Part shown: positions 36,472 through 44,244 of the stretch, piece by piece
Layout: the number at the start of each line of letters is the position of its first letter
Position numbering within the stretch: position 1 is the first letter of the stretch
Source: Bradyrhizobium sp. sBnM-33
GTDB lineage: Bacteria > Pseudomonadota > Alphaproteobacteria > Rhizobiales > Xanthobacteraceae
Direction: 5' to 3'
Assembly: GCF_032917945.1 (NCBI RefSeq)
Contig: NZ_CP136624.1
Location: 1,054,001 to 1,118,000, forward strand
Length of the DNA: 64,000 bases
Position numbers and translations under genes: made by a program
The notes under the pieces: generated by a model
Seen by the model: the letters and a program-made list of their open reading frames with translations, nothing else
The model's database searches: none
Told to the model about the DNA's origin: nothing

Positions 36472-36501
36472 GTTTCGCAATCAGTTAAAGGGAGATCGAA
36501 G

Positions 36502-37047
36502 ATGGCGAGATTGATCATGTGGAACCTGATGACGCTGGATGGCTTCGTTGAAGGCCCCAACCGCGACATCTCCTGGCATTCCGACGTGTGGGGCAAGGAG
36601 TTGGAGCAATTGTCGATCGAGCAGATGAACGCCGCCGGCGGATTGCTGTTCGGCCGCATCACCTATGAGCTGATGGCGGGCCACTGGCCGAGCGCGACCG
36701 GCGAGGTCGCCGACTTCATGAATGCCGCGCCGAAATACGTCTTCTCGCGCACGGTGAAGAAATCCGATTGGAACAACACGCAGATGTTCAGCGCCAATGT
36801 GCCGGAGACCGTCGCGCGGCTGAAGCGCGACAGCGCCAAGGACATCTTTCTGTTCGGCAGCGCCGATCTCGCCAGCAGCTTGATCCCGCACGGGCTGATC
36901 GACGAGTTCCGTATCGCGTTAAGCCCCGTCATCCTCGGCGGCGGAACGCCGCTGTTCAAGCCGGGCGAAAAGGTCAAACTGAAGCTGCTCGACAGCCGGC
37001 CGTTGTCCACCGGCATCGTGATCCTGCGCTACGTGCCGGCGCCATAA
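36502..37047 (+). CDS. dihydrofolate-reductase-family protein (RibD C-terminal-like)
   Basis: Encodes 181 aa from ATG 36502 after GGGAG. Motifs: LIMWNLMTLDGFVEGPNRDISWH, LLFGRITYELMAGHW, NAAPKYVFSRTVKKSDW, IFLFGSADLASSLIPHGLIDEF and PVILGGGTPLF. This is the large group of NADPH-binding DHFR-like proteins similar to the reductase part of RibD, not true folate reductases. It is probably the regulated target of the divergent HxlR gene. Confidence 0.88.
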   Translation: MARLIMWNLMTLDGFVEGPNRDISWHSDVWGKELEQLSIEQMNAAGGLLFGRITYELMAGHWPSATGEVADFMNAAPKYVFSRTVKKSDWNNTQMFSANVPETVARLKRDSAKDIFLFGSADLASSLIPHGLIDEFRIALSPVILGGGTPLFKPGEKVKLKLLDSRPLSTGIVILRYVPAP

Positions 37048-37100
37048 ATGTCGGCGTCACCAGACGCAGATCGTCTTGCAACCAGCAAACCGGAGCTTCC

Positions 37101-37754
37101 ATGTCGCTGACGCTGCACTTCCACCCGCTGGCCTCGTTCTGCTGGAAGGCGCTGATCGCGCTCTACGAGAACGACATTCCGTTCCGGCCGAATCTCGTCG
37201 ATCTCGGCAATCCGGCCGAGCGCGCCGCGCTGCTGAAGCTGTGGGGGATCGGCAAGTTCCCGGTGCTGCGCGACGATGCGCGGGATCAGACCGTGCCGGA
37301 ATCCAGCATCATCGTCGAATATCTCGATCAGCACTATCGCGGCCGCGTCCGGCTTGTTCCCGAGGATCCCACCCGGGCTCTGCAGACCCGGCTGCGCGAC
37401 CGCTTCTATGATCTCTATGTGCATCTGCCGATGCAGAAGATCATGCTCGACCGGTTGCGGCCAGAGGGCAGGCGGGACCCGCACGGCGTCGAGGAGGCGC
37501 GGGCGCAGTTGCACACTTCCTATGGCATGATCGAGCAGCAGGTGGAAAACGGCGGCTGGGCAATCGGCGAGGATTTCAGTCTCGCCGATTGCGCGGCAAT
37601 GCCGTCATTGTTCTACGGCAATATGGCGGTGCCGTTCGGCGAAGCGCAGAAAAACCTCAGCGCCTATCTCGAGCGGCTGAAGGCGCGCCCCTCCGTCGCG
37701 CGTGTGCTGAAGGAGGCCGAGCCCTATTTCCAGATGGTACCCAAGGAGCCTTGA
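37101..37754 (+). CDS. glutathione S-transferase family protein
   Basis: Encodes 217 aa from ATG 37101 after GGAG. N-terminal thioredoxin fold: LTLHFHPLASFCWKALIALYENDIPF, then GIGKFPVLRDD and VPESSIIVEYLDQHY with the glutathione-binding Glu-Ser. C-terminal: FSLADCAAMPSLFYGNMAVP and LKARPSVARVLKEA. The substrate is unknown; unlike the GST at 25059 it lacks the beta-class Cys10 pattern. It follows the DHFR-family gene by 53 bp and may be in its operon. Confidence 0.9.
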   Translation: MSLTLHFHPLASFCWKALIALYENDIPFRPNLVDLGNPAERAALLKLWGIGKFPVLRDDARDQTVPESSIIVEYLDQHYRGRVRLVPEDPTRALQTRLRDRFYDLYVHLPMQKIMLDRLRPEGRRDPHGVEEARAQLHTSYGMIEQQVENGGWAIGEDFSLADCAAMPSLFYGNMAVPFGEAQKNLSAYLERLKARPSVARVLKEAEPYFQMVPKEP

Positions 37755-37768
37755 GGGAGGAGCGTTGA

Positions 37769-38137
37769 ATGGCCGAAGCGAGCAGGGCGGAGACGATCCG
37801 CGCCATTTTCAAGGCGTATCTGGCCAACGATCGCAAGTTCGTCGAGGATGCCTTCAGCGACGACTTCCGTTTCACCAGTCCGTTCGATGACAATATCGAT
37901 AAAGCCACCTACTTCGCGCGATGTTGGCAGAACAGCGACTGGATCGAAAGGCACGAGCTCGAGCGGATTTTCGTCGACGGCGATGAAGCCTTCGTGACTT
38001 ATCGTTGCATTGCCAAGGGCGGAAAGAGTTTTCGCAATACCGAATTCTTTGTCTTCGACGGCGACAAGGTGAAGCGCATCGACGTCTACTTCGGCGCGGC
38101 CTACCAGGAAGGCAAGTTCGTCAGGCAGCCGGGGTAG
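37769..38137 (+). CDS. SnoaL/NTF2-like small protein
   Basis: Encodes 122 aa, starting 14 bp after the GST stop with GGAGG upstream. Pattern: ETIRAIFKAYLANDRKFVEDAFSDDFRFTSPFDD, then TYFARCWQ, DEAFVTYRCIAKGGKSFRNTEFFVFDGDKVKRIDVYFG. This is the SnoaL-like fold, a hydrophobic pocket used for isomerisation or hydroxylation in other members, and common beside ECF sigma and YCII genes. Function unknown. Confidence 0.88.
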   Translation: MAEASRAETIRAIFKAYLANDRKFVEDAFSDDFRFTSPFDDNIDKATYFARCWQNSDWIERHELERIFVDGDEAFVTYRCIAKGGKSFRNTEFFVFDGDKVKRIDVYFGAAYQEGKFVRQPG

Positions 38138-38155
38138 CGGCACACTTTGCTTTGT

Positions 38156-38268
38156 TCCCGGACGCGATGTGGCGCGAAGGGCCGGGGCCCACTACGTCTC
38201 ATAGCGACGGGCCCCCGGTTCTGCGGCGAATCAAGCTTAGGTAGCTTGCTGCACCGCGCCCGGGGCTC
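38156..38268. repeat. inverted repeat of the TCCCGGACGC family
   Basis: Begins TCCCGGACGCGATGTGGCGC and ends TGCACCGCGCCCGGGG, with inner arms CCGGGGCCCACTACG and GACGGGCCCCCGGTTCTGCGG. It shares ends with the elements at 5291, 24995 and 31390, but the middle is rearranged and contains the dyad AAGCTTAGGTAGCTT. It separates the SnoaL-like and first YCII genes. Confidence 0.8.
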
Positions 38269-38384
38269 GAATAGCGCCAAAATAATTTCCACTGACATGT
38301 CGGCTTCGTAAAAGCCCGCGCGTCTTGTTGACGAAGGCCGACGCGGCAGTGGCTGGCCCAAGAAGATCAATACGGAGAATGACG

Positions 38385-38801
38385 ATGCGATTCATGGTGA
38401 TTGTGAAGGCAAACAAGGATTCGGAAGCCGGCGTGATGCCGAGTACGGAACAACTGGCCGCAATGGGCAAGTTCAACGAGGAGTTGGTCCAGGCGGGCAT
38501 GATGGAAGCGGGCGAGGGTCTGCACCCGACCTCGAAGGGCGCACGGATCAAGTATCAGGGCGGGCAGGGCAGTGCCAGCCGCGGTCCGTTCCCGCTCTCG
38601 GGAGATCTCGTCGCCGGCTTCTGGCTGATCAACGCCAAATCGCTGGATGAGGCGATCGACTGGATGAAGCGCGCGCCGTTCGGCGACGGCGACGAGGTCG
38701 AAATCCGCCAGGTGTTTTCGACCGAGGATTTCGGCGAAGCCCTCACGCCGGAATTGCGCGAGCAGGAAGAGCGGCTGCGGGCGCAGACCGCGAAGAAATA
38801 A
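38385..38801 (+). CDS. YCII/DGPF-family protein
   Basis: Encodes 138 aa. ATG 38385 was preferred over ATG 38379 because it is correctly spaced from GGAG. Motifs: MRFMVIVKANKDSEAGVMPS, EELVQAGMMEAGEGLHPTSKGARI, then GPFPLSGDLVAGFWLINAKSLDEAIDWMKRAPF, and VEIRQVFSTEDFGEALT. It is a dimeric alpha-beta barrel relative of the DGPF protein at 38913 and longer than the sigma-linked YCII at 28506. Reaction unknown. Confidence 0.9.
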   Translation: MRFMVIVKANKDSEAGVMPSTEQLAAMGKFNEELVQAGMMEAGEGLHPTSKGARIKYQGGQGSASRGPFPLSGDLVAGFWLINAKSLDEAIDWMKRAPFGDGDEVEIRQVFSTEDFGEALTPELREQEERLRAQTAKK

Positions 38802-38809
38802 CTACCATC

Positions 38810-38889
38810 GTCATTCCGGGGCGATGCGAAGCATCGAACCCGGAATCTCGAGATTCCGGGTCTGGTCCTTCGGACCATCCCGGAATGAC
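38810..38889. repeat. dispersed intergenic repeat (GTCATTCCGGG family)
   Basis: Ends GTCATTCCGGGG and CCCGGAATGAC are inverted, with nested pairs GCGATGCGAAGCATCG, CCCGGAATCTCGAGATTCCGGG and TGGTCCTTCGGACCA. Three stem-loops can form in series between the two YCII genes. Confidence 0.88.
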
Positions 38890-38912
38890 GACACCCGAAC
38901 AAGGACCCCACC

Positions 38913-39338
38913 ATGCGATTCATGATGCTGATGATCCCCCTGGGCTATGAGACCGCACCGCCGGACGTCCAGCTCGATCCCGAGCGCGTCAAGGCGATGA
39001 TGAAATACAACGAGGCGCTGAAGGAGGCTGGCGTCCTGATCGCGCTCGACGGGCTGCACCCGCCCTCGATGGGCGCGCGGGTTTCCTTCGCCACCGGCAA
39101 GCCCGTCGTTACCGACGGCCCGTTCTCGGAGGCCAAGGAAGTGCTCGGCGGCTACTGGATGATCAATGTGAAGTCGCGCGAGGAGGCGATCGAGTGGGCG
39201 AAGAAGTGCCCGGCTTCCGAAAACGAGGTCATCGAAATTCGCCAGGTGCAGGAAATCGAGGATTTCTCCGAGGAAGTGCAGCAGGCGGCGAAAGGCTTCG
39301 AGGAATTGCAGAAGGGAAATGCGCATAAGGCGCGGTGA
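38913..39338 (+). CDS. YCII/DGPF-family protein
   Basis: Encodes 141 aa with MRFMMLMIPLGYETAPPDVQ, YNEALKEAGVLIALDGLHPP, the motif VTDGPFSEAKEVLGGYWMINVKSREEAIEWAKKCP, and EIRQVQEIEDFSEEV. It is a paralogue of the gene at 38385, with the same layout but an intact DGPF motif. No sigma gene is adjacent, though the ECF42-like factor at 28871 is 9 kb away. Confidence 0.92.
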   Translation: MRFMMLMIPLGYETAPPDVQLDPERVKAMMKYNEALKEAGVLIALDGLHPPSMGARVSFATGKPVVTDGPFSEAKEVLGGYWMINVKSREEAIEWAKKCPASENEVIEIRQVQEIEDFSEEVQQAAKGFEELQKGNAHKAR

Positions 39339-39424
39339 ACCCTGGAGGCGCTGCAATTGGGCTGCGCGTGCCGTCAAATCGACAGTCTATCTCAATCAGT
39401 CAAACCGCAAAGGAGGAGAACCTC

Positions 39425-39790
39425 ATGAGCACCAACGATACGTTCCTCGCAGTCTTCCTCGGCAGCAAGACCAATGCGAAAATGGCGGCCTGGAATGCGT
39501 TGCCTGAGGCTGAGCGGCGCGCCAAGGAGCAGCAGGGAATCGCGGCGTGGAAGGCCTGGGTCGAAAAGCACCAGGCGGCGATCGCCGCCATGGGTGGCCC
39601 GCTCGGCAAAACCAAGAAAGTCGATGCAAACGGTATTGCTGACATCGCAAACGAGATGGGCGCCTTCATGGTGGTGCGCGCCGGCTCGCATGAGGACGCC
39701 GCAAAAATGTTCGAGAACCACCCGCACTTTACAGTCTTTCCCGGCGAGCGCGTGGAGATCATGCCGGTCCTTCCGATCCCGGGCGGTTAG
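39425..39790 (+). CDS. YCII-like uncharacterised protein
   Basis: Encodes 121 aa from ATG 39425, after a strong AAAGGAGGAGAA ribosome site. Sequence: FLAVFLGSKTNAKMAAWNALPEAERRAKEQQGIAAWKAWVEKH, then GPLGKTKKVD, NEMGAFMVVRAGSHEDAAKMFENHPHFTVFPGERVEIMPVLPIPGG. The fold looks like the dimeric alpha-beta barrel of YCII proteins, but no DGPF motif remains. Third member of the small cluster; function unknown. Confidence 0.75.
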   Translation: MSTNDTFLAVFLGSKTNAKMAAWNALPEAERRAKEQQGIAAWKAWVEKHQAAIAAMGGPLGKTKKVDANGIADIANEMGAFMVVRAGSHEDAAKMFENHPHFTVFPGERVEIMPVLPIPGG

Positions 39791-39892
39791 ACCCGGGGCA
39801 CCTAGAATGGTCGGAATTTGCGCCGCCCCGCAGGCCGTTAATCTTGATGAACACCAGTTAACGGCTTCAAATTAAGTGACGTTTGTGCCTCG

Positions 39893-39917
39893 CTCATGTA
39901 AAAGCCTTTAACATGAG
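39893..39917. promoter_or_regulatory. 25-bp near-perfect palindrome overlapping the tetR start codon
   Basis: Twelve-base arms around a central C, with one mismatched pair; the outer parts are CTCATGT and ACATGAG. The core ATGTAAA-N5-TTAACAT is 19 bp. The right arm includes the ATG (39913) of the TetR gene. A second copy of the pattern, ATGTAAA-N5-TTTACAT, lies at 41450-41468. Autorepression through this site is inferred. Confidence 0.8.
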
Positions 39918-40638
39918 TTGGCAAAAGGACCGCCGCGGCGAGCGTGGCTACCATCACGGCAATCTGAAAGAGGCATTGCTGCAGGCGGCGCTCGACCTGA
40001 TTTCGCAAAAAGGCCCGGCCGGCTTCACCTTTGCCGACGCCGCACGCATGGCCGGCGTCAGTCCGGCCGCGCCCTACCGCCATTTTCGCGATCGCGACGA
40101 ATTGCTGTCCTCGATCGCGCAACGTGGCTTCGAGCAGTTCGAGGCCATGCTCGTGCAAGCCTGGGACGACGGCCGCCCCGACACCGTCACCGCGTTCGAG
40201 CGGGTCGGCAAGGCCTATCTCGCCTTCGCGCGCAACGAGCCGGCGTTCTATTCGGCGATGTTCGAATCCGGGATTCCAGTCGATTCCAACCCGACACTGA
40301 TGGCCGCGAGCGAGCGCGCATTCGCCATTATCCGCGCCGCCGCCGAGCGGCTGGCGGCGATGACGCCGCCCGGAACGCCGCGGCCACCGGCGATGATGAT
40401 GGCGCTGCACATCTGGTCGATGGCGCACGGCGTGGCCTCGCTGTTCGGCCGTGGCGATGCGGCGCGCCGCAAACTGCCGATGTCGCCGGAAGATCTCCTG
40501 GAAGCGGAAGTTCTGATCTATCTGCGCGGCCTCGGCTTCCCGACCGACCGCCGGGCTTCCGACCAGAAGCCCGCCGGCCCGCCGCCGGTGCCGCCCGCCG
40601 GCAACGGACCTTCGGGTCCTTGGGGCAAGCCCAAATAG
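39913..40638 (+). CDS. TetR-family regulator of the DUF2243/DUF2852 locus
   Basis: Encodes 241 aa. The N-terminus GERGYHHGNLKEALLQAALDLISQKGPAGFTFADAARMAGVSPAAPYRHFRDRDELL is a clear TetR DNA-binding domain. The C-terminal domain (AYLAFARNEPAFYSAMFESG, then HIWSMAHGVASLFGRGD) is of the WHG type. A proline-rich tail (KPAGPPPVPPAGNGPSG) ends the protein. ATG 39913 lies inside a palindrome. Downstream genes are on the same strand. Confidence 0.9.
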   Translation: MSWQKDRRGERGYHHGNLKEALLQAALDLISQKGPAGFTFADAARMAGVSPAAPYRHFRDRDELLSSIAQRGFEQFEAMLVQAWDDGRPDTVTAFERVGKAYLAFARNEPAFYSAMFESGIPVDSNPTLMAASERAFAIIRAAAERLAAMTPPGTPRPPAMMMALHIWSMAHGVASLFGRGDAARRKLPMSPEDLLEAEVLIYLRGLGFPTDRRASDQKPAGPPPVPPAGNGPSGPWGKPK

Positions 40639-40703
40639 CCGCGATTTGATGGCTCCATCTGAGGAACTCGCGCTGATCTCCCCTGTTGCACGTCCCTAAC
40701 GGG

Positions 40704-41225
40704 ATGACTCCGGCTATGACAACAGCGGGCGCGAATTCACTTGGCGTGACCGAAAAACGATCTTTCCCGGTTGCAGCAGGCATTTTCCTCGGCCTGGGCC
40801 TTGGAGGTTTTTTCGACGGGATCGTTCTGCATCAGTTGCTGCAGTGGCACCACATGCTGAGCAACTGGTACCCGGTAAATAACCTCGAGAACCTCGAACT
40901 TAACACAAGATGGGACGGCATCTTTCATAGCGCCACTTATGTCTTCGTGCTGATCGGGCTGTTTCTGTTGTGGCGCGCCGCTCACCGCGCGCATCTCTAT
41001 TGGTCGAGCAAGCTACTCGTCGGCACGATGCTGCTCGGTTTTGGCATCTTCAACACAGTCGAAGGCGTCGTTGATCATCATCTGCTTGGCATTCACCACG
41101 TCAACGAGACGGTGGCGCGCGAGCATTGGCCGATATGGGATATCGGATTCACCATCTGGGGCATCGCCATGATCGTGATCGGGTGGCTGATCATGAGGGC
41201 GGGGAGGTGGGGGAAGCCGCCATGA
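40704..41225 (+). CDS. DUF2243 integral membrane protein
   Basis: Encodes 173 aa from ATG 40704 (ATG 40716 is also possible). Four probable membrane helices: AAGIFLGLGLGGFFDGIVL, FVLIGLFLLWRAAHRAHLY, LLVGTMLLGFGIFNTVEGV and IWDIGFTIWGIAMIVIGWL. Histidine-rich loops HQLLQWHHM and VDHHLLGIHHVNE may bind metal. Function unknown. Its TGA overlaps the next small ORF (ATGA). Confidence 0.85.
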   Translation: MTPAMTTAGANSLGVTEKRSFPVAAGIFLGLGLGGFFDGIVLHQLLQWHHMLSNWYPVNNLENLELNTRWDGIFHSATYVFVLIGLFLLWRAAHRAHLYWSSKLLVGTMLLGFGIFNTVEGVVDHHLLGIHHVNETVAREHWPIWDIGFTIWGIAMIVIGWLIMRAGRWGKPP

Positions 41226-41365
41226 GCCGGCTCCCGCCAGCGTTGATGTACCCGATCTTTGGTCTTGGTCTCGCAATGGCCACGCTGCCGATCTGGCGCT
41301 TCTGGCTGTTTGGGTTCAGTCCGTCTCTCGATGAATTGCTGCGCCTTCGGTGCCTGGCGTTTTGA
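41222..41365 (+). CDS. 47-residue hydrophobic protein coupled to the DUF2243 gene
   Basis: ATG 41222 overlaps the DUF2243 stop. The peptide has MYPIFGLGLAMATLPIWRFWLFGF as one hydrophobic stretch and a short tail (SPSLDELLRLRC). It is probably a single-pass membrane protein, or the remains of a longer gene, since a larger membrane protein follows DUF2243 in some related loci (from memory). Translational coupling is the main support. Confidence 0.5.
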   Translation: MSRLPPALMYPIFGLGLAMATLPIWRFWLFGFSPSLDELLRLRCLAF

Positions 41366-41422
41366 CTTCGCTGCCTCCCACGCCTGATCAAATAATTTTG
41401 GAGGGTGCGGCCAGCCGCCCGC

Positions 41423-41468
41423 TTGACAAAAACGAGGGATGGTTTAGGTATGTAAATGTTATTTACAT
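41423..41468 (+). promoter_or_regulatory. promoter with overlapping TetR-type operator upstream of DUF2852 gene
   Basis: TTGACA at 41423-41428 is a good -35 element; TAGGTAT from 41445 is a weak -10. Immediately there begins the perfect dyad ATGTAAAT-GTT-ATTTACAT (41450-41468), where repressor binding would block transcription. Its 19-bp length and half-sites match the palindrome over the tetR start at 39893-39917. Confidence 0.75.
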
Positions 41469-41502
41469 TCACAACGGCGTGATCGCCGTCATGGAGAGGG
41501 AA

Positions 41503-41988
41503 ATGGCCTACACCGCAGATGTCAATCGATGGCGCGGTCCGACGGAACAGACCTATCGACCGCATATGCTTGAGAGCCCCTGGCACCCCGGCTGGATCGT
41601 GGTGACTATCCTCGGCTTCATCATTTGGTGGCCGATCGGTCTTGCCCTTCTCTTATTCACATTAGGGAGCAGAAGAATGGGTTGCTGGAGCAACGGTGAT
41701 CGCTGGCAGAACAAGATGGAGCGGATGCAGTACAAAATGGACCGGATGCGCGACCGCATGGAGCGCCGCGGCTTTGGCGGCTTCGGCTTCGGCCCGCCTT
41801 CCAGCGGCAACCGCGCCTTCGACGAGTACCGCATGGAAACCCTGCGCCGGCTTGAAGAAGAGCAGGTCGAGTTCAAGAATTTCCTCGAGCGCCTGCGCCA
41901 CGCCAAGGACAAGGAAGAGTTCGACGCCTTCATGGCGCAGCACAAGCAGCGTCCGACCCCGCCGAACGACCAACCGCAGCAGGGCTGA
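41503..41988 (+). CDS. DUF2852 membrane protein with charged coiled-coil tail
   Basis: Encodes 161 aa from ATG 41503, preceded by GGAG; ATG 41491 is closer to the operator but lacks such a site. The N-terminal part has one membrane segment (WIVVTILGFIIWWPIGLALLLF) of the DUF2852 type. A long basic/acidic helix follows (NKMERMQYKMDRMRDRMERRG), then a Gly/Phe-rich stretch and a helix (EEEQVEFKNFLERLRHAKDKEEFDAFM). Function unknown. A strong terminator follows. Confidence 0.88.
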   Translation: MAYTADVNRWRGPTEQTYRPHMLESPWHPGWIVVTILGFIIWWPIGLALLLFTLGSRRMGCWSNGDRWQNKMERMQYKMDRMRDRMERRGFGGFGFGPPSSGNRAFDEYRMETLRRLEEEQVEFKNFLERLRHAKDKEEFDAFMAQHKQRPTPPNDQPQQG

Positions 41989-42053
41989 TCGTCAACGGCA
42001 AGAGGAGTTCAGCCGCAGGCGTGATGCCCCCATGATGCCTGGTGGCGATACAG

Positions 42054-42092
42054 CCGCCCATCTGCGACCCGCAGGTGGGCGGTTTGTTTTTT
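42054..42092 (+). terminator. rho-independent terminator after DUF2852 gene
   Basis: CCGCCCATCTGC (42054-42065), loop GACCC, GCAGGTGGGCGG (42071-42082) with a single G-T pair, followed by TTTGTTTTTT. Strong intrinsic terminator on the plus strand, 66 bp after the gene stop. Confidence 0.92.
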
Positions 42093-42585
42093 GATACTGC
42101 TTTGAGCGCGGACAGGGTCGAGGTGCAGCCGCGGCGGGATAGCCTCCCTCTCCCGCTTGCGGGCAGGGCTGTCGCATATGACGGCGCTGAGCTCGCGAGC
42201 GCTCAAGTTTCCGCATCGTCATGGCCGGGCTTGTCCCGCCATCCACGTCTTTTCGCGCGGGGACCGAGACGTGGATGCCCGGGACAAGCCCAGGCATGAC
42301 GAGTTTGTGGACACACCGAACCACTACATGACCGCATATGCGATAGCCTCCCGCGTGCGGGGGAGGGCCGGGGTGGGGGTGCCGCCGCGAGTCACACTGC
42401 CCGTATGGAGAGAGCTTCCCCCACCCGGATCGCATCTATCGATGCGATCCGACCTCCCCCGCAAGCGGGAGAGGTGGAGCAACGGCCCATGGCAAGCCAG
42501 TTCATCCAAAGTCAGCACCGCCTGCTGGCGCGCCTAGCGGCCGCTCTATATTGTATGGACGCGCTAATGCAGGGCAGTGAATGAA
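42093..42585. repeat. gene-free stretch holding several dispersed repeats
   Basis: No gene seen. Three repeat elements lie here. About 42139-42180 is one arm of a CTCCCTCTCCCGC type. About 42218-42300 has ends GTCATGGCCGGGCTTGTCCCG and CGGGACAAGCCCAGGCATGAC. About 42349-42475 runs from CTCCCGCGTGCGGGGGAGG to CCTCCCCCGCAAGCGGGAG, with inner GGATCGCATC and GATGCGATCC. The last roughly 100 bp before 42586 should carry the cysE-like gene promoter; none is recognised. Confidence 0.75.
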
Positions 42586-43338
42586 ATGGTGTCTGTCGAT
42601 CAGCTCTGGAACTCGATCCGCACTGAAGCGGAAAGCGCGGTGCTGCGCGACCCGGTGTTCGGCGCTGCGCTATCATCAGCCATTTTAGCTCATCCCGATT
42701 TCGGCGGCGCGTTGTCGCACCAGATCGGCGCGCGGCTCGGCAAGGCTCCGGCGGATCATGCACGTTTTGCGCAGCTTGCCCGTGACGCCTTCAGATGCTC
42801 ACCTGATCTGATCGACGCGGCGAGCCGCGATCTGCAAAGCATCGCCGTTCACGATCCCGCGACCACAACGCTTCTGCCGCCGCTGTTGAACTTCAAGGGT
42901 TATGTCGCGCTGCAGGCTTGGCGCGTCTCCAACTGGCTCCGGCGCCAGAGCCGCAACGATCTCGCGCTGTTGCTGCAAAGCCTGTCGTCCGATCAGCTTC
43001 AGGTCAGCATTCACCCCGCCGCTTCGATCGGCACGTCGGCGTTTCTCGATCACGCCACCGGCATCATCATCGGCGCCTTTGCCGTGATCGGCGACGAGGT
43101 GACGATTTTACAAAACGTCACCATCGGCCGAAAACATTCGGAGCCGGACCGCGCGCCAAAGATCGGCAGGGGAGTGTTGCTCAGCGCCGGATCGACCATT
43201 CTCGGCAACGTTACCGTCGGCGATTTCGCCAAAATCGGCGCAGGCACAGTTGTCGAGCGCGATGTGCCGCCCGGCTGCACCGCCGTCGGCGTTCCCGCGC
43301 GGTTGACCAATTGCCCAGAAGCCTCGGTGCCGGCCTGA
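42586..43338 (+). CDS. serine O-acetyltransferase (CysE-like)
   Basis: Acetylates L-serine with acetyl-CoA, the first step of cysteine synthesis. The 250-aa protein has the N-terminal helical domain (LWNSIRTEAESAVLRDPVFGAALSSAIL) and the left-handed beta-helix with SIHPAASIGTSAFLDHATGIIIGAFAVIGDEVTILQNVTIGRKH, which holds the catalytic Asp-His pair. The tail GVPARLTNCPEA is short. ATG 42586 is used with AGGG upstream; GTG 42577 is possible. No other cysteine gene is adjacent. It may duplicate a housekeeping cysE elsewhere. Confidence 0.9.
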   Translation: MVSVDQLWNSIRTEAESAVLRDPVFGAALSSAILAHPDFGGALSHQIGARLGKAPADHARFAQLARDAFRCSPDLIDAASRDLQSIAVHDPATTTLLPPLLNFKGYVALQAWRVSNWLRRQSRNDLALLLQSLSSDQLQVSIHPAASIGTSAFLDHATGIIIGAFAVIGDEVTILQNVTIGRKHSEPDRAPKIGRGVLLSAGSTILGNVTVGDFAKIGAGTVVERDVPPGCTAVGVPARLTNCPEASVPA

Positions 43339-43643
43339 GCGCGACGCGATCCCGCGCTGCGCCCACCATCCATCCCCGATCGCCGCCTGACGGTGAGCAC
43401 GCGGAGCACAGGCAGTCACACCGACGTCCTCGAACAGCGCAGGCGGGAAGAAGAGGTAATATGGCTGCCCTGATTTTTGTGGAAGGGCACCCTCGCTTGG
43501 CGCTGTCCGGCCGTAGGCAGCGATCTGCGTGACCTCGCTGCAAAGGAAAGCTCGGCAATGCGAGGAACAACGCGTCCCTCAGTAAATTGTTTTGATCGTC
43601 TGGAAGACCGCGAATGGTCCCTCCACAACCCCGGAGGACACCC
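43339..43643 (+). other. spacer with a possible 23-residue micro-ORF
   Basis: Mostly empty. A micro-ORF runs from ATG 43461 to TGA 43532, preceded by AAGAAGAGG at good spacing; the peptide begins MAALIFVEGHPRLALSG. No homologue is known to me, and such frames arise by chance, so it is listed only as a candidate. Upstream of 43644 a GGAGG serves the HiPIP gene. No promoter consensus seen. Confidence 0.35.
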
Positions 43644-44024
43644 GTGAGCGACCACTCGAAAAAGAAATCCATTTCGCGTCGCAATTTTATTGGAAGAACC
43701 CTTTGTGGCGCGGCACTTGCCGGGACGGCGCTGCCGGCATGGGCGGCGCCGCCGATTACGCCCCTGCCAGTAGATGACGGGCTGCTGCAAGAGATACGCG
43801 GCCGGCGAAAAGTCAGCAAAGCATCGGCCCAGTATCGTGATAGTCCAAATGGCGACCAGCGCTGCGCCGGCTGCGTTAATTTCCGCGGAGGGAGCTGCGC
43901 GATCGTCGAGGGACGCATCAGCGCTAACGGCTGGTGTCGCCATTACCAAGCCGCTGGCAGAGGCCGAGCGCCCGGTGCACCCGGTGGCAGGGGTGGTCGT
44001 GGAGGCGCCGGAGGCGGTTACTAG
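43644..44024 (+). CDS. high-potential iron-sulfur protein (HiPIP)
   Basis: Encodes 126 aa from GTG 43644, preceded by GGAGG at 8 nt; ATG 43614 lies further up without a clear site. The twin-arginine leader SISRRNFIGRTLCGAALAG ends at PAWA. The mature protein has the HiPIP cysteine set: CAGCVNFRGG, SCAIVEG, and GWCRHY, four cysteines for one [4Fe-4S] cluster. A glycine/arginine-rich tail (GAPGGRGGRGGAGGG) is unusual. Acts as a periplasmic electron carrier. Confidence 0.9.
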   Translation: MSDHSKKKSISRRNFIGRTLCGAALAGTALPAWAAPPITPLPVDDGLLQEIRGRRKVSKASAQYRDSPNGDQRCAGCVNFRGGSCAIVEGRISANGWCRHYQAAGRGRAPGAPGGRGGRGGAGGGY

Positions 44025-44244
44025 AACTGCCCCCAACGCGTACGGCGCCGTAAACGGTGCCTGCGCTGATGCCCGCTTCTAACAGAAGGGTGTATTGGCT
44101 GTGCCACGACCACAGCGGCGCAGCAATGAATGTCTGGGCGGCAGCAAAGACGATTAAAGACAGATTACTGATCGGCCGAAGGCGCGCCGCACTCATGTGT
44201 CTTAAATTCGAAAAGCCTGACTCGACTTCTATGGGAGGCTCACA

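Noticed and set aside
40663..40687. Near EcfG promoter GGAAC-N16-TGTT before the DUF2243 gene
   Set aside because: The -10 lacks the first C of CGTT, and a TetR operator system already explains the locus; possible but too weak to list.
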